From NCBI RefSeq assembly GCF_001640805.2, contig NC_066844.1, forward strand, positions 13,020,543 to 13,084,542: a stretch of 64,000 nt of DNA. Reading direction: 5' to 3'. The stretch comes from Lates calcarifer (taxonomy: Eukaryota; Chordata; Actinopteri; Centropomidae). The position numbers and the translations under genes are program-made. Position 1 is the first letter of the stretch. Every line of letters starts with the position of its first letter. The notes under the pieces are model-generated. The model was not told where the DNA came from. It did not search any database and saw only the letters and a list, made by a program, of their open reading frames with translations. This document shows positions 1-12,126 of this stretch, one piece after another.

Positions 1-196
1 GTTAGGTTAACTGGTGACTCTTAAATTGCCTGTTGTGTGAATATGAGTGTGAATGGTTGTTTATCTATATATGTAAGTTCTGTGATAGACTAGCAACCTG
101 TCCAGGGTGTCTCCCACCTTTTGCCTAATGTCAGCTGGGACTGGCTCCAGCCCTCAAAAGGATAAGTGGTATAGATAATAGACAGATGGATGGATG
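1..196 (+). repeat. Dispersed teleost repeat, 3' part ending in a GATG tail
   Basis: The segment runs from a GTTAGGTTAACTGGTGACTC block through GAGTGTGAATGGTTGT and CAGCTGGGACTGGCTCCAG to a short GATGGATGGATGA tail. The same order of blocks recurs near 12.1, 31.1, 56.1, 56.6 and 62.8 kb in this window. I recognise it as a very common fish interspersed repeat. The simple tail and the target-site duplication on the copy at 56.6 kb suggest retroposition by a LINE of the L2 or RTE kind, but the family name is a guess. The copy is cut by the window edge, so its 5' part is not visible. Confidence 0.75.
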
Positions 197-3100
197 AATT
201 CCATTTTGCTGCTTCAGTTTCAGGGTCCTGGTATTGTACATGCTGTCATGACTTACTGGGATACTTAAATAGAACAGAGTCATTGTTAATGTCCTTAGTA
301 GCACCTGTGCTTTTAATAATACGAAAAGTCAAAACAAGTAGCTAAAGGAGTAGCTCAGCATTGGAGAAATACACAGCTGAAGTCAGGGCAGAGTTAGCCT
401 AGCTTAACTTAAAGACTGGAAGCAGGGAGAATCGGCTAACATGGCTCATTTCAAACACACAAAAAAATAGCCTAATAACACCTACACAGCAAAAGTTGTA
501 TTGTGTTTGTTCTTTAAAAGTTTCTACTTGTACTGGTACTGAAATGTGGCACCATTTCTTGGTAGACAACAGCTGGGTGTAGTGATTTTGCACAGCTGCC
601 CAAAGTTTTGTCATCACAAGCTACATTTCCACCCGCCTCTTTTTAGGTGGAATATGACAAAAAAAGTTATTATTCTGGGCTGAGGTTGTTGTATGTATGT
701 AATAAAAACAAAAGACATCCAAAGTGTAATGGAAACACACATAATGAAAAAATCATGACATACATGAAGCATATGTCTTAAACAGCCAATGAAGCTTCAT
801 TTTCACTAAAGAAAATAGAGAGACTGTAACTTTCATGGCAAAATTTTTTATTTACAGCGTGCTGTAGGCTGTATTGCAGGGATACATGATGGGAGTCAGC
901 ACAGAGGAATTTTTGGCTGAGCACATGCTGCATGATCACTGAGGGCAGCTGTGATTTATTGCATGAAGGCTTTCTGCTCAGTCTTCCAGTGGCTCTGCTT
1001 TTACCAGCACACCTGCAGCAAAGAGATCAGAATAAAGTAAGAGCCTCGCCCAATGTCTACCATAAGAATGTGCGAGCAACATCTGTAGCTTCCCCGTAGC
1101 TCCTCTTAGCCCCTCCCAGCATCACACAGGAAGCGCTGGAGGCACAGTCGTAGCTGTCAATTCGTAATTAATATCAGCAGCAGGTTGGTGAGAGGGAGAG
1201 GGCGGTTTCCTCTGGCAGATTGCTCTGTGCGTAGGCGCTCTCCCCAGAGGACACATCGCTCTGCTCGTAGAGCTTCATCATATGCCTTCGTGGAATCATT
1301 TGCTCTTTATGAGAGCGACAAGGAGCATCCTCTCACCCAATAAAGGCTGGGAGATTCCGTGGTGTCTGGATGAAAGTAGAAGGGGGGGGGGGGGGGCTCA
1401 CATTATGAGAGCTGTTTCCATAGCAATCCAAATATTGCAGCTATGAAATTTGAGTTGAGGTGGGAGACTGGTGCCAAACGGCCGTCAATCATTTAACAAA
1501 AGAGGAAATGGGGAATAAGCTTTCCCTCTCTTCGTATAGTAATATAACTGGTGAACCACTTGATAAAGATGGAGTGTTATCATCAGATGCGAGCATGTGT
1601 GGTTTTTACGAGTGTGCGTGAGAGGGGCTGTCTGTTGCAGCTTAGCATTGTGCCACCACTGGGATGAAACAATTGAAGGCAATGCAGAACCCATATTTTT
1701 AATCTTCTATGAGTTTTATCATCCTTTATTGTTGAAAATCAAAGCCAAATCAGCACAGGAGAAGCTGTGCACGTCACAGCTGTGCACCAAACATTTAACC
1801 ACCAAACAAGGAGCTGAGTGACCAGCCTGTACTTTCACATGTGGAGCACCTTATTGTCATACACTAGACTTGAAAATGCAGCTGACCGGTGAAAGACATG
1901 AACAACTACAGCAAGAAAACATGCACCACAGTCACCACTCTTCCCCTGTGAAAGAATTTACCATTAGATAATTAAATTTCTCTGTGGTTGGATGCAACAC
2001 AATGACTGTGTGATCATGCAAATAATTGCCTTTCCGCTTGTACTCTGGCAGATAGGTTGACAGGCACGACCATATCAGATCTCCAGGAACACAAGCGGGA
2101 GCTCTCATTTGCACACAGAGATGTTTGTATAATAATTCATTATTGCGTGAATGGATGCTGCGGATAAACAACATCATCTGCTTTCTGATAAGGAAGATGT
2201 CATACAGTGGCTTTATTATTGCTCTGGCTGGCCCTACGGGCTGTATGATCAGTCCAAGATGAGATTTGAAGGTGTGAATGATGCACTGGTGTTACACTTG
2301 GTTTGCGGCTGCACACAGCTCTCAGGGGAGGTGCATAAGAAGGTAATAGAATTGGGCCCACGGGATAACAGGGGTGTTATTTTGTCTGTTTCAATTAAAT
2401 GTCTTCAGGAGCCATCAGAGGGGGGCGACTACATGTTTGGTAGCAGGGGCAAACGTTGCCCACATGGGAGCAGGGGGGATTGGTAATAGCCAGCAGAGTG
2501 GCTTTAAAGGTGTCTACCAACTAATCAATAACTTTAGATCCACAACTCCATCTAATCAAGATTTAAGCCCTGGGGCTAATTAAAAAGAAACAATGGAAAT
2601 CGATAGAAATAATCCTTCACATTTGTTTCGGTGTCTTCACACTTTCCCTTTAATATCTGGAGCATTAGTCAGAGTGAAAATTCACACAATCTCTCATTAT
2701 CTGTTAAGATAGTAAAAAAAAAAAAAAAGTAAATACCAAATGTGTTGGCATGATGCACTTAATATTTGCTCAAGTATTGCCACCTTCCTCCATCTTTAAT
2801 CACAAACAGCTGTCAGCATGAGGTTCAGACATTTGCATCAGATATTGCACATGACATAATGATCACTGTGCTGTCATGACATTTTAAAGTGTGACAAGTG
2901 ACATTTTCAGCCTGTGGCAAAATTATTTTAGTAATTAGAAGATATTATATCAGTGTTTCTCCGCCTTTTCTTAACCGTGACACCAGCAGTTAAAGTGTTC
3001 TCATGTGAATTTAAACATATAACATGTTTTGTATTTTAAGAGAATGGAGGGAGCTCTCTCTTAATTATTTAATCTGTCCATTCTGCTGTTTATGTTTTGA

Positions 3101-4498
3101 AACTGTTAATTTCTATTCAGTTTTAGTCCAATTTAGTCCCAAAAATCATCATATCTTTACCTCTGTTACCATGACTATTATTCACCAACAATATGAGAAT
3201 GCAATGCTAAATTGCTAGAGGACCCTTTAATATAGAAAATATAAATACAAGTCTGTCAAGTCTCCCACAACCCCAGCTGCTTCTCTCATGACTCCACATG
3301 GTGTCTAGACACCAGGGATGAGAAGTTTTCAACTGAATATCTGCATGAAATATAATATGCATTTTTCAAAAGACAAGTTCACATTGATGGTAACATCTAG
3401 CATGAGCAGAGGAAATGAGGTCTATGTTATAAACAGCCTAAATCAGCAAAACCAAAACCAAATCAAGAGTTTGTTTGGAGGAGCTGGTGTCTGCAGCTTG
3501 TTCTTGTCAAATTTACATGTTCCTATGAAGCTTATTTCCTGTGTAGGTCTAGCAGGATGAGACATACTGGATCTTGTTTCCCGTCTGATGTGGACACATG
3601 ATCTGATGTATGCGGGGTCAGTGTGTCAGTGAGGGGAGAGGGATTCACAGAGGCGTCGCCAGGAGGCCAGCAGCAGTGATTCAGGACTGCTTCATGTCAC
3701 TTTGACAGAGAACAGAGAGGGCCATGTTGGTGTCAGCGGGGAGCCAGACACTCAGACAAGCCCTGTTCCTCCTCCCTCTCCTTCCACTACAATCTCTCTT
3801 TTAATGGCCTTACCTCACAGCCTCTTCTTTTCACAGTCCTGCTTTGTACATCTCAGTCATTATCACTCATGATCCTAGCAGATATAATCTGTTATAATCG
3901 TGTGTTGCATTGATTAAACCTCATTATTCCTCTAATAACATTAGCTTTTAATAGTTTTGGATGAGGACAGAGTTAAACTGTAATCATCAATGTATTATTC
4001 TGAGACAAAAAGAGACCAGAGTGAATGGAAGCTTTAAAAAACTTTTCTCCTTTCCAATCTGTATAAAAAGAGATGGCTGGTTTAGTTGCCATGGAGATAT
4101 AGGCTACGTGGAATTCAGGAAGTCAATTAGCAATCTGACTGAATCTCATTAAACTGTTGTCTGGTAGCGGTGAGTGGTTGAGGTTGTGATTTATTTTTAT
4201 CAGGGAAAATTGCTCTCATAAGCATTCATGGATGTCTTATCCTGCGGTTTGCTTCAATGAGCAGCGGTCAGTTAACAATCGGTGCATCTGTGACCTGTCA
4301 CCAGTGTGAAGGTTGACGACTCAGAGCTCCATTTAAATGCCCTAATGCAGCTATTGTAGATCTCAAATGAGGTATAATCTGGATAGACCACATGTGTTTG
4401 TCTCCACTGCCTGTGCTGGAGCCAAAGGTGCTGGAGGCTGGGGACGGTCACAAAAGGCCCTGCTAATAAATCTGTCTCTGCAACAAAGTCCTCAAAAG
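197..4498. other. Non-coding stretch, no gene recognised
   Basis: Open frames here are short, overlap on both strands and show no domain I know. The DNA is mostly AT-rich unique sequence. Two somewhat GC-richer pieces, about 960-1370 and 3590-3800, might be conserved non-coding sequence, but nothing in the bases alone proves this. Apart from the poly-G run at 1382-1396 and a short A run near 2714, I see no repeat. Confidence 0.55.
1382..1396 (+). repeat. Poly-G run (15 G)
   Basis: Fifteen consecutive G residues. Long G homopolymers are rare in vertebrate DNA, can form G-quadruplex or slipped structures, and are also a common site of sequencing length error. The exact length should be treated as uncertain. 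Confidence 0.9.
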
Positions 4499-4526
4499 AC
4501 ACACACAGACACACAGACACACACAC
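4499..4526 (+). repeat. (CA)n microsatellite, imperfect
   Basis: Fourteen CA-type dinucleotides interrupted by two G substitutions (CACAGACAC). Likely polymorphic in length. Confidence 0.9.
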
Positions 4527-5391
4527 TTATACCCACACCCTTAGCCTGGCATGATTTGCATGAGCCTCTGAAAATACTCTGAAGAAGTTTCTTGCTTTTC
4601 TGTCTAGTAGCTCTATTGTGTCTCTGTGGATCAAGGGTGGAGCATGAGCAGCGAGCAACACCACCAATGAACCAACCCCCAGATGCACCGAAGAGCAACT
4701 CCCAATATTGCTACGTGAATTCCAAACAACATCACAGCAGCACTAATGAAAAGGGATATGGATTCACCAAAGGCGGTGCAGAGCTTATCATCAACACAGG
4801 ATATATCATAGCACATATCAGGTTACAAGTATCTGGAAAAATGCTAATGCAGTCTCTGTCCATTATCAGCGCCTTGGCCAATTTCATTGTAGGACCTGAT
4901 GAATCCACCAGCAGATTCCATTCATTCATTCATTTACGGGTGGCTCCCAGCAGCAGCGAGGCTTCCTGACATTGTGTCTGACAGGCAGATGACATCAGTG
5001 TGCCCTCGGGCAGCTCTCGGGATGCAGCATCTCTTCCTCATCAAGCAAAATAAAGGAGGACTTTGATGGTATCATCTTGGAGTCACTGCCCCCCCCCCCA
5101 CTGTCACTGTCACACGACAGGAGACTTCCATTTCCCAGTAATCGAGTTTCTGTCTCGCCTCTTTGTGTTCACATGAAGCTCTGATGAAGTCCCCCCTCCA
5201 CAAAACCTCTTCCCCCTCTCCATATAGAATACCAGCCCCTGACTGTGTGTCTACTTATTTCCCACTTCAGTACACATGATGAATATTTATTGCAAAACTT
5301 GATAGTTAGAATCCCTCTATTGTAATGCAGGCTGCAGACAATTTTTCCCCAATGAAAGCTTATTAATTTTAAATAATTAATTAATAGCACG

Positions 5392-5428
5392 TGATAAACA
5401 CATGTAGGTTGCCTACATGTGTTTATCA
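5392..5428 (+). repeat. Perfect 17-bp palindrome with 3-nt spacer
   Basis: The arm TGATAAACACATGTAGG (5392-5408) is followed by the spacer TTG and then its exact reverse complement (5412-5428). All 17 positions pair. With so short a loop it could extrude as a cruciform or fold as an RNA hairpin. No transposon ends are visible beside it. Such near-perfect short-spacer palindromes often arise by template switching during replication. Confidence 0.95.
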
Positions 5429-5672
5429 GACTAAAAGTACAAGTTTTCTGAATGTGAAGATTCAGTGTATTGAGCATCGAAGGGCACAAATAAAGTGATA
5501 ATGAAATATCTGTGTAAACTGTGTAAAATATAGACAAAACAATTTTGTGAATTAACGTAAGAAATGACCAAAACGAAACTCATTATTTTGTAATGTTATT
5601 TTGTCATTCAATCTGCCCCTCATCCTTCAGCCAGATTTAGCAGTTAGCTCTAGAGCAACAATGTTTAAGCAT

Positions 5673-5691
5673 TATATATATATATATATAT
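5673..5691 (+). repeat. (TA)n microsatellite
   Basis: About nine TA units, flanked by ATT and GTATG. No other function is evident. Confidence 0.85.
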
Positions 5692-7257
5692 GTATGCAGC
5701 TCAGAGCATATTTTAGTAGCTGCTGGTCAACAATCCAGGCCAGGTCAGGAGTCCAGAACTGTTTTAGGGATAATTGCAGGTAAGAGGCTGGTTCAGATGT
5801 GAGAGCTTTGCAGGTACCTGACAGGTTTGCAAAATGTATCTGCAAAGAGGATGAAAACAGTCTTCCCATTTGTGTTAAAGTGTTTTCATCACAGTTCTTA
5901 TTTCTCGGCATTGATGCTGACCACCTATTAGCTGTTAAGTTAAATAAAGGGAAGGTTTTAGTTACCATGTCTGCGTACCATTGATGTCTCTCAACAACTG
6001 GATGTTGGACCTAAAAGATGAAGCCTACTCAACTGAATGAAAATAGCTGTGCAACTAACTGCAGACATCCATGCTGTGTATTGTGTACTTAAAGCAGCAG
6101 CTAACATTAGCTGTTTGAGACTTCAGAGTTACTTTGGTGTTGTTTGGTTCTAACTGAGAGGAGCTAACAGGCTAAATTAGATGTTTACTGAAAGTAAACA
6201 CAGTCATGAAAAGAGACATGAAAAGTGTCACTGGCCAAGATGTCATTATCAAACAAAGACAGGTGTTTGAAAAAGGAGAAATAAATAAGACTGACAACAA
6301 GCTATGAGCTGTGAGCCATCTTCCAAACAGAGAAAAAGACTTCCCCTTGCTCTTGTTAAATCTTTTCTGTTCTTTTCTACTTTGACATGTGCTCTGATGT
6401 ATTGAATGGTTGATAGGGTGTCCAAACAAGTGGCCAGCTTTGATAAGTAGATTTACATTTGCCCTGTGCTAATAATTTGTGTCAGTCACAGCTGTGACCT
6501 TGGATCACTGCTAAGATCAGTCATGTGCTAAAGGATTAATGTTTAGTGGGGTATTTTGTCAAACATCATTTTAATCCTTAAAAGATAATGTGAATTTGAA
6601 GGGGATTTGTAGAGCAAAGATAACCTCAGATGTCTCTTCAGTGGTCACTGACTACCATAAATTGATTCATGGACTAAGATCCACTGAAACTATCAAAGAT
6701 TTTAGAATGCAGTCTCTTTTTCCCCAGCCAAGTGTCTGCTTGTAAATGTTGTGCTCTGCTTCCCTCTGTTGGTACAATCAAGAATTACTTTTTCTAAGCA
6801 AAAAAACATGTCTTTCATTTTTGTTGTCTCAGTCGCCCTCCTTCTGGCTGTATTTGTTCTTGCACAGGTGAAACCAGTCCTCGAGTAAATCTAGCATCCT
6901 CAATCCCATCCATTTATTTTCATGTGCACTCACAGTGTTGAAATGGCTGTTTGTGCAGTTCTTTTTTAACATCCAGATGTCCTGATATAAAATTATATCA
7001 CTTTGTGTCTGTCTGGTCCAATGCCTGGAAATGATCAAGCATAATAATTTATGAACACCTGCCCACAGAGGGATAGAGGGGACTCTCAGCATAAAAAAAA
7101 AGGTATGTTTTTTAATTCAATAGTCTTTTCAAGCTCCTCTTGACTTTGAGCTCCCCTTGCCACTGGGGTATCCCATTATTTCCCCCACCATTTTCACTTG
7201 AATATATAATTAAAGTCCCTTTTCTACTGTGTCAGCAGGAGGCATTACACAGGGTCA

Positions 7258-7400
7258 ATAGCCTAGTGATTTAACACCAGGGAGATGAATCCAAAGAGCC
7301 ACTCGTATTCATGCCCTTGAGCAAGGTTCTTGTCCTTAATTGCCCCAGTAAAAATACAGTTGTTGCAATGTGCTCCTGTATTTATAAAATGCATCATATT
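7258..7400 (+). repeat. SINE-like (tRNA-derived) repeat relic
   Basis: The segment begins with a GCCTAGTGATTTAAC block like a tRNA-derived A box, has GATGAATCC where a B box would lie, then CCCTTGAGCAAGG, AATTGCCCCAG and TGCTCCTGTATTTATAAAATG. I recognise this block order from a common fish SINE-like repeat (from memory). The match is degraded and no clear target-site duplication is visible. The exact ends are uncertain by tens of bases. Confidence 0.6.
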
Positions 7401-8772
7401 TCATAAGAGTTATGTGCTGGGATTGTTATTAATGAACTCCAGCAGCAGTATCATCCTACTTTATGGTAGCAATAACATAAAGAAGTCTGTTTTTCCCAGC
7501 GCAGCCATATGCAAAGTAGGGCCGGTCAGTGATTACTTAGTAATTCATCCTGTTATATATAAACTTCTGGCACACAGTTCAGTCCAGAGGGAGAAATGGA
7601 GCATAAAAAGCATACAGTACTGTGTGCTGACTGTTTGGTTTCTTTTAAGAGAGAAAAAAAAATGTTGCATTTAACATTCTTCCCCCGAGGTGCTGGTAAA
7701 AACACTGTCTGAAGCCGAGCTGGCGATACAGACACGTATGTAAATCCATTCCTCCTCAGCACTGGTGCTAATTCCCATGGAGGAGATCTCTGAACTCCAC
7801 GCTCACCCACAGCAACTTCACACCAGCATAGCCTCCTGCCATGTGTCAATGCCAGTCTAATCTCACACCCCACACCATCTGCTGCCAGCCCCCCAATTTG
7901 GCATCCGTCACTCTGTGGGGAGAGACCAAACATGCCAATTCACGCCTCTGCACATATTGACCACTTTGACTGATGCTGACTGGAGCATGCAGGTTATCAG
8001 CCAAGACACAGACAGCTTTTTTTACAATAAAATTTACCAAACAACATTGGTAAACATTTAAAGCGTATATGCCTTTTATGAAATGATGACTTAAACAGTT
8101 TCATGTTATTGTGGTAAATCCTGTATAAACCATTTTGTGCTTGTTCAGAATATACATGATAGAAACTGTATTGTTTGTAATGGTTGCTCTTGCAGATCTG
8201 TTGCTCTTTTTTCTCTATTTGTGTTTGTGCCTCTTCAAACTTAAGAAAAACACTAGCCCCAGTATCAGCCCTAGAGACTGTGTTGCTCTTTACACCCCTT
8301 GTTGCCAAAGTGGTTTTAACAGACCAGCAGACAGTGCTGTCCTCACTCTCTCACTGTGTTCATGAACCATCCAGCACTTTCTTGAGGATTTATTGACACT
8401 GTATTTTTCAGTGTTGATACTTACACTTACTGGTATTTTGTATAAAAAGCCATTCTAACCCAAGCAACAGCAGCAGTGGATTATAACAAGTTTAGTTATT
8501 TGTGTATGTGTAAGTATTGAATTGTTTTAAACCAATGAAATGTTTCACACTAAACCGTTATAAATAATTGTCAGTGACGCTCACTATCTAAGCAGCAGTG
8601 AATATAGAGGAGGATGGAAACACTCACTGCCTGTACGCTTGAAAGGTGGCTCTGAAAAAATGTGTCACAATAAATAAAAACATTCCACGATAATTCCCAC
8701 AGCATATTACATTTTTCCACTGTGTATATTCAAAATATTCACATTGCATATTTTTGTTTCTGTCCCGTTTCT
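7401..8772. other. Non-coding stretch, no gene recognised
   Basis: Somewhat GC-richer DNA at 7690-8000 carries overlapping open frames on the minus strand, but their translations show no known domain and they end in different frames. I see no repeat family, promoter or splice structure that I can support. Confidence 0.5.
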
Positions 8773-8840
8773 TGCCGCATGGTTGCATTTCCTTCTGTTA
8801 TTCATTCATGACCAACAGAAGGAAATGCAATTGTGTTGTA
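8773..8840 (+). other. Strong hairpin, pre-microRNA-like
   Basis: The arm TTGCATTTCCTTCTGTT (8783-8799) pairs perfectly with AACAGAAGGAAATGCAA (8814-8830) across a 14-nt loop. Outward the stem continues through G-T wobbles and Watson-Crick pairs (8777-8782 with 8831-8836), then after one mismatch pairs again at 8773-8775 with 8838-8840. The total is about 26 pairs. Because the outer pairs rely on G-U wobble, the plus-strand RNA folds better than the minus-strand RNA. The size suits a short pre-microRNA or a folded repeat end. I recognise no known microRNA seed in it, so function is open. Confidence 0.6.
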
Positions 8841-8995
8841 TTTGATTTCAAGCAAAAATCAGTTGACAGTGAAGAGCAGTAAATATTACGTAAAAAAAGT
8901 GCCTATAATATTGTTATTTTATATTATATTCCACCATCTTCCATTTAGAAATTACAAGAGTGGAAACATGTATCCTGTACTGGTGTGTAGATTAA

Positions 8996-9021
8996 CTCTC
9001 TCTCTCTCTCTCTCTATATAT
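8996..9021 (+). repeat. (CT)n followed by (TA)n microsatellite
   Basis: About ten CT units run directly into three TA units. Compound microsatellite with no further role visible. Confidence 0.85.
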
Positions 9022-9331
9022 AGAGCTGAGATGATTAGTTGCTTAATTGACACCAGTATATTACAGTCTAGGATTACTGTCATTCATGCACTAATATACA
9101 ATATAAGCAACATTTCAATTTTGAAGCTGATGAAGGAAAAACTTTACAGCTATTTGCTTTACAGTTTAATCTGATATCTGTCTTGAAGCTTGTGTTGGTT
9201 GCCATCAGTTTGTGTCAGCCACCCCAAACCCCATCCATGGTTCCACCCCCAAGCAGTGATTGAATGGTCAATTTTTTTTCATTCTGACACCGTGCCTCCA
9301 GTGAAACAAAGAAAAAGCTCCCTATAACCTT

Positions 9332-9343
9332 GCCCTCTGCTGG
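9332..9343 (-). promoter_or_regulatory. CTCF-like core motif
   Basis: The minus strand reads CCAGCAGAGGGC, which fits every position of the usual vertebrate CTCF core (CCA, S, Y, AG, R, K, GGC). CTCF would bind here to organise chromatin loops or boundaries. A 12-bp core is expected by chance now and then in 64 kb and such cores are also carried by SINEs, so occupancy is unproven. Similar strings near 6763 and 39104 miss key positions. Confidence 0.35.
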
Positions 9344-9939
9344 ACAAATCTGAAGTATAGTAATCACTTCACTTTGTTTACTGTATTGTTAATTGATTTT
9401 AATGCGACATGGAAAATTCATATCACAATTAAGATAAAACAGTTCATTCAGTTATTAATGACTAAAAGCAAAATGATTGTTGTTTTAACATATTTTTCAT
9501 TTTCTTTTTGTTTTGGCATTCTAGATCTTCCATACAGATTCAAGCATGACCAAATAGGAACAAGTGAATGCCTTACTGTGTATGCTATATGTATTGCATA
9601 CACTCAAAGGGGAGAACAGTAAGACCCCCATTTATTACATGAGACATGTTAATTTGTGGCATATTTGGTGAGCTGCTTTTATGCAGCTATATTGCTTTGC
9701 ACTTCAACTGTGATGCTCAGTCATGTGTTTCTCATTGGATTTTCTGTTGGTGCAGTTTGAAATGCTGTTGGTGATGCTTATTAAGATAAACCACTGTTTC
9801 TACTGCGGGATACATTGAAAAATATTATTTCATGGTCCCAGTGGAACCCTCCTTGGAAAAACACCAGGTGTTTAAAAAAAACAAAAACAAATAAGAAACT
9901 TTTCGTGAACTGGGCTGAATCCTCAAAGTAGGCATGTGC

Positions 9940-9973
9940 AGTATTCTAGCTAGAACAGTATTCTAGCTAGAGC
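9940..9973 (+). repeat. 17-bp tandem duplication
   Basis: AGTATTCTAGCTAGAAC is followed at once by AGTATTCTAGCTAGAGC, identical at 16 of 17 positions. A recent local duplication containing a CTAG palindrome. No function is inferred. Confidence 0.9.
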
Positions 9974-12126
9974 AATGTGAGAGTGAAAGCGCCTCTATGT
10001 TTGGAACAACTGAATTGAGCAGTTTGTTGGCTGGAAGGTAATTCGGAAAATCTCTAGTCAGTACTGACTGGCAGCTAAAGTAGCTGTTGTGCTGTAACCA
10101 CATTCTTCAAAACATTAGAAATTTTTAATTAGTTGCTGATCAATTTGTGTTATAGGGCTGAGACAGAAGAAAGTGTGCTTTTACACAGTGGATAATCCTC
10201 ACAGAAAACATGAAAGCTTTTCACTTTAGTCTAAATGGATCATTCTCTGTCAAAAGATAGCTACATAATGGTGGTTATTATAGAGATATGTTTTGAATTC
10301 AAACCACTCCTTAAGCATGCAGTATGAACTTCTGGGGCCTCTCTTTATCCTGGAACAAATATACTGGAATTTAATAAAAATGCAGTTGCTTGGCTCTGAG
10401 TGCTTAGCATACGCACACCTATGACCTCCAGCATGTGGTCTGTCGTGACAGACGGCTCAGTCAGACTTGTAAAAAAATGTGTCTTGATATAATAACGTGT
10501 GTCCATAATCTGCACGTGGACAAACACTGCTGCTACTGCAAATATTTAATTACAGCATGGAATCACATTCGCCACCATACTTCAGCCTTGCTAACAAGCC
10601 CAGCAGAGTTCCCAATTATTACAACCGTCAAGACCACTTCTCAAGGGCTACAGTCTTTAGAAAAAATGCAAAAGTGAGCAGCATAAGGCCTTATTTGATT
10701 AATCGGTGCAGCCAGTGTAAAGTGTGTGGCAGGCCCAGAGGGAGAAGGGCAATGGATAGGGAGCAAGCACCCTGGCTGGCTGGAGAAGCACCGAGGATGG
10801 CTGTTGACAGTCCCCAACCTCATTAGAGGTCTAGTCAGAGGCTGCTTGTTGCAGTGCAGTCTGCTGGAATGTGTCTCCACTGAAACACTGGAAGGGCTCT
10901 GAAGCCTGGTGGTGCGTTGTAGCCATGTCAGGCCGAGAGCAGAGCCAAAGTCTGTTTGTACCACTGCACTGTTTTGACATTAATTATCCTCCCACAGCCT
11001 GCAGGCTGGAGCTCATAGTCAGAGAACTTATGCCATACTGGTGTCTTTAATTTCCAATGTTAGTTTTAAAATGTTCCTTGGAAAAAAATTTGCAGCTTTA
11101 AAGCTATGTAAGCATTTGTGTCTATCAATGAAATTTTCACTTCAGATTTCCCTGTCAAGACATCCCCTGATTTTGACTTGTAGACTTTTATTTAATATGT
11201 CAGAATGTATTTAAAGTAGGTAATGTGGCAGTATCTTCGCCAGTGATGCAGTGCAGATTGAGACAAGCCTCAAAGAAAAGTGAATGTGACTGAACAAAAT
11301 AGACATTAGGAACTGCACTGTACAGCACTGGCCCGACTCCACTTGCTTAGAACTGGGTTGAGACTCTGCACAACTGGTGACATCCGGCAGCTCAGGTAAT
11401 GTGAGATAATACTGACAGAGCAATAACATTTCAATACCCCCCCTAAATGCTGCGATGGAGCAAGGTATATCCAGAGCAGCAGACAGGATGGTGAAAACAG
11501 CACTTGGGTACTTATTTATTTCAGACTTCAATAAAATGGGTTGGGATCAGCCATGCCTACCTCATAGCCTCAGTTTAACTGCAGCATAACAAATTAATGC
11601 AGCTTTACCTGGGAGAAGACACATCACCAGTGAATAACCTGTTGCGGGATAAAAGTACTGTAAAACAACGAGAGCCAGACATTCTTTTTTTTTTTCAGAG
11701 TGAAAAATTGTGTTGTGATGCTCCCAGATTGCAAGAGTGAATACAACAATGCTTCAGCGCTCCCTAGAGAGAGAAACATTACACTATTTGCAGCCCTGCT
11801 CTGTCCCAAGAAGCAGCTTGAAAAACAACCTGTGTCACTTGCGGATGGGATGTGGGGCCAAAGTGATTGCGATGCAAGGCGCAATTATCAGAGCAGGGCG
11901 ACATGCAGAGGCAGTGTGGCAGTTACCGCAAACTGTTCTCCTCAGCCTCCTCACCTCTGCATAAACAGCTCCACATCCTAACAGTGATGTAGAGGTGTAT
12001 AAGAGCAATGAACTCCAGTTGGTATAATAATATGAACAACTATGTTATGTCCAACAAAACATTGCCTGTAGGTATGAATGTGAGTGTGAATGGTTGTTTG
12101 TCTGTCTCTTTTTTCATAGGTATACT

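Larger units (their letters stand above)
4527..7257. other. Non-coding stretch with a palindrome and (TA)n
   Basis: No gene is recognised. The stretch holds an 11-C run near 5089-5099, the perfect palindrome at 5392-5428 and a (TA)n run at 5673-5691. A small 7-bp inverted repeat (GTTTACT/AGTAAAC) lies near 6183-6199. The remainder is AT-rich sequence with only short chance reading frames. Confidence 0.55.
8841..12053. other. Non-coding stretch with small repeats and a CTCF-like motif
   Basis: No gene is recognised. It contains a (CT)n/(TA)n run, a CTCF-like motif and a 17-bp tandem duplication, each listed separately. A mildly GC-rich part at 10550-10960 has overlapping frames on both strands with no recognised domain. 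Confidence 0.5.

Noticed and set aside
6761..6775. CCCTCTGTTGG as a second CTCF site, and a similar string near 39104
   Set aside because: Both break invariant positions of the core motif.
8135..8396. Two overlapping hydrophobic plus-strand frames that suggest a small membrane protein
   Set aside because: They are T-rich chance frames in two registers with no promoter, splice or family support.
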